Assembly: GCF_025751555.1 (NCBI RefSeq)
Contig: NZ_JAOWLB010000026.1
Span: 1-56,121 of the forward strand
Direction: 5' to 3'
Origin: Ruegeria aquimaris
Lineage (GTDB): Bacteria; Pseudomonadota; Alphaproteobacteria; Rhodobacterales; Rhodobacteraceae
DNA: 56,121 nucleotides
Positions 56,001-56,121 of this stretch are shown here, piece after piece. Below the pieces are notes generated by a model. It worked only from the letters and a program-made list of their open reading frames with translations, had not been told where the DNA came from and did no database searches. Positions within the stretch are counted from its first letter, which is position 1. Each line of letters begins with the position of its first letter. The position numbers were made by a program, and so were the translations under genes.

Positions 56001-56121
56001 GATCGCGAACCTCGCCGTGGGCGAGAGCACCACGATCTCGACCTCCTACGCGATCACCCAGGCCGACATCGACAACAACGGCGGCGGCGACGGCGACATC
56101 GACAACACGGCGACGGCGGAC
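53035..56121 (+). CDS. large DUF11-repeat surface protein, 5' part (truncated by window end)
   Basis: An open frame of 1029 codons without stop to the window end. AGGGGGA precedes the ATG at 53035. The N-terminal 650 residues contain acidic Asp-rich motifs (LDPGDDGILGTDDDV, DPGQDGVFGTEDDV) and Ig-like strand patterns (AVYQYEIFNIGNASLYNIGF). From about residue 683 there are DUF11-type repeats of roughly 114-130 residues, each with the layout TNTGNQTLTNVTVxDPL, then a stretch ending ITQADIDNNGGGDGDIDNTA. Repeat 2 starts near residue 817 and repeat 3 near 933. No signal peptide is seen at the very N-terminus, so type I secretion is possible, as for other roseobacter giant adhesins. Its 3' end is unknown. 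Confidence 0.88.
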   Translation, partial: MTFDLNDFTNGIFLVSTHKDDYLPGETATITAWNVEEGGTVAFQVQHLDPGDDGILGTDDDVLDAGPTDSPDDDGTGPLGTVEDHSVFFVTDGGPGDLDGEVNGTIVAEWYVNPDDSLNELFLVTAEEVDPGQDGVFGTEDDVKTGSSDTTTFWDSGGDFSIDFVAAAPESYNHLTGGGAYDDRTIGVDSDVVESLEGGDFACGDIVTYFAYITVADTPDDENQTIELDFSFLMDTTGQSGLAIGDIVSVSINYGAIEDLIAGEDAIDNGINDDGGSVATLVSETMTGPMFQAGSELHGTVSVTDLEAGETVVVRIDTQLYCDPGSNPTGNLQAQLTSARTVDGDGSEVGNELDVIPGGAQTIPFKQVGSIGIPEIFIAKTVDANDDGVFNDSETATLNGDTATAVYQYEIFNIGNASLYNIGFVDDGGTIGDTSDDLIIYSDETGLQVQQLPAGTTMSSITGLTDLDGDGYADDLAADSYATFTWEVTYDAPGFGQPSAVITNTATATGDDAIISPTTLSDTDTATVTIPAIPAPQFDLDIEENTYSNGQDSLAGDYPTDPIIILAESPDDPSFTSSDVVWQFEVSLTGDSVHISDIDLTNDNGTPGDPGDDYSPSFVYSGNFVVGDTDMDNMLDEGETWIAEQSGTAETGLFQDLGTVTVTVGPTSDSAFDPSSYLGVIADIGITKTITDIDGDGTGTGPVDAAGDVISYEIVVSNDGTIDLTNVSLLDPLIEGINGSGLSAAVESMSADGVLEVGETWTYTGTYTAQQSDLDDNGGGDGDIDNTATVTAYAEDTFGNSTTPTADASVAAPVVQDPALTIDKIVTDVGGEGPDASADEAGDVITYKLVVTNTGNQTLTNVTVVDPLTSTNHVVASLAPDEVITLEGLTYAITQADIDNNGGGDGDIDNTATADSDQTDPVDDSEEVPVVQDPGLAIDKQVTGVDTAGDGVLNNAGEIINYDLVVTNTGNQTLTNVTVTDPLTGTSETIANLAVGESTTISTSYAITQADIDNNGGGDGDIDNTATAD
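55703..56121 (+). repeat. 77-bp perfect direct repeat within the DUF11 gene
   Basis: Bases 55703-55779 recur exactly at 56045-56121 (offset 342 = 114 codons), and the second copy runs into the window edge. The segment encodes YAITQADIDNNGGGDGDIDN. Indicates recent duplication or conversion of the repeat unit. Confidence 0.9.

Overview
The window is a high-GC chromosomal segment with the look of a marine roseobacter (Rhodobacteraceae, Ruegeria-like). This rests on a long acidic RpoD, a soxBDAG heterotetrameric sarcosine oxidase operon, Tad-type pilus genes behind a CtrA box, GlpX-type fructose bisphosphatase, RTX and DUF11 surface proteins, and several amine/peptide transporters with FAD oxidases. 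The species call is inference; no rRNA is present.

Layout. 1-875: 3' part of an RTX adhesin-like gene broken by two in-frame TGA codons. 876-1622: no convincing gene, one strong hairpin. 1623-2297: secreted ankyrin protein. 2314-12385 (minus): a catabolic operon with a GMC dehydrogenase, two glycine/D-amino-acid-oxidase-like flavoproteins, a polyamine/opine-type ABC transporter and a MocR regulator, which faces a divergent enolase-superfamily enzyme (12505-13608). 13615-22077 (minus): a tightly overlapping operon with a C69-type Ntn hydrolase, an amidohydrolase and a dipeptide-type ABC transporter (five genes), controlled probably by the divergent HTH regulator at 22255-23034. 23139-30293 (minus): core genes ribD, nrdR, yjbQ, rpoD and dnaG with small secreted proteins. 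30329-35368 (minus): soxG, soxA, soxD, soxB. 35615-38066: outer-membrane protein and glutamate dehydrogenase. 38376-41138 (plus): three Tad pilus genes. 41142-46580: membrane protein, reductive-dehalogenase-like Fe-S protein, GMC oxidoreductase with a 41-residue partner, pirin, TetR, small lipoprotein. 46704-50891 (plus): hom, glpX, recJ. 51003-51297: two identical tRNA-Glu genes. 51298-53034: gene-poor, lower-GC, decayed region containing an IS6-like transposase remnant. 53035 to the end: start of a very long DUF11-repeat surface protein, cut by the window edge.

How it works together. About 20 kb (2.3-23 kb) appears devoted to importing and oxidising amine or peptide-like compounds; freed amino groups and N-methylglycine would feed the sarcosine oxidase and glutamate dehydrogenase further right. 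The core genes are ordinary. The least explained items are the GMC oxidoreductase with its coupled microprotein, the RdhA-like protein lacking the usual export signal and anchor, the Ser-for-Cys Ntn hydrolase, and the decayed region and repeat protein next to the tRNA-Glu pair. No CRISPR array, rRNA, prophage or complete mobile element was seen.
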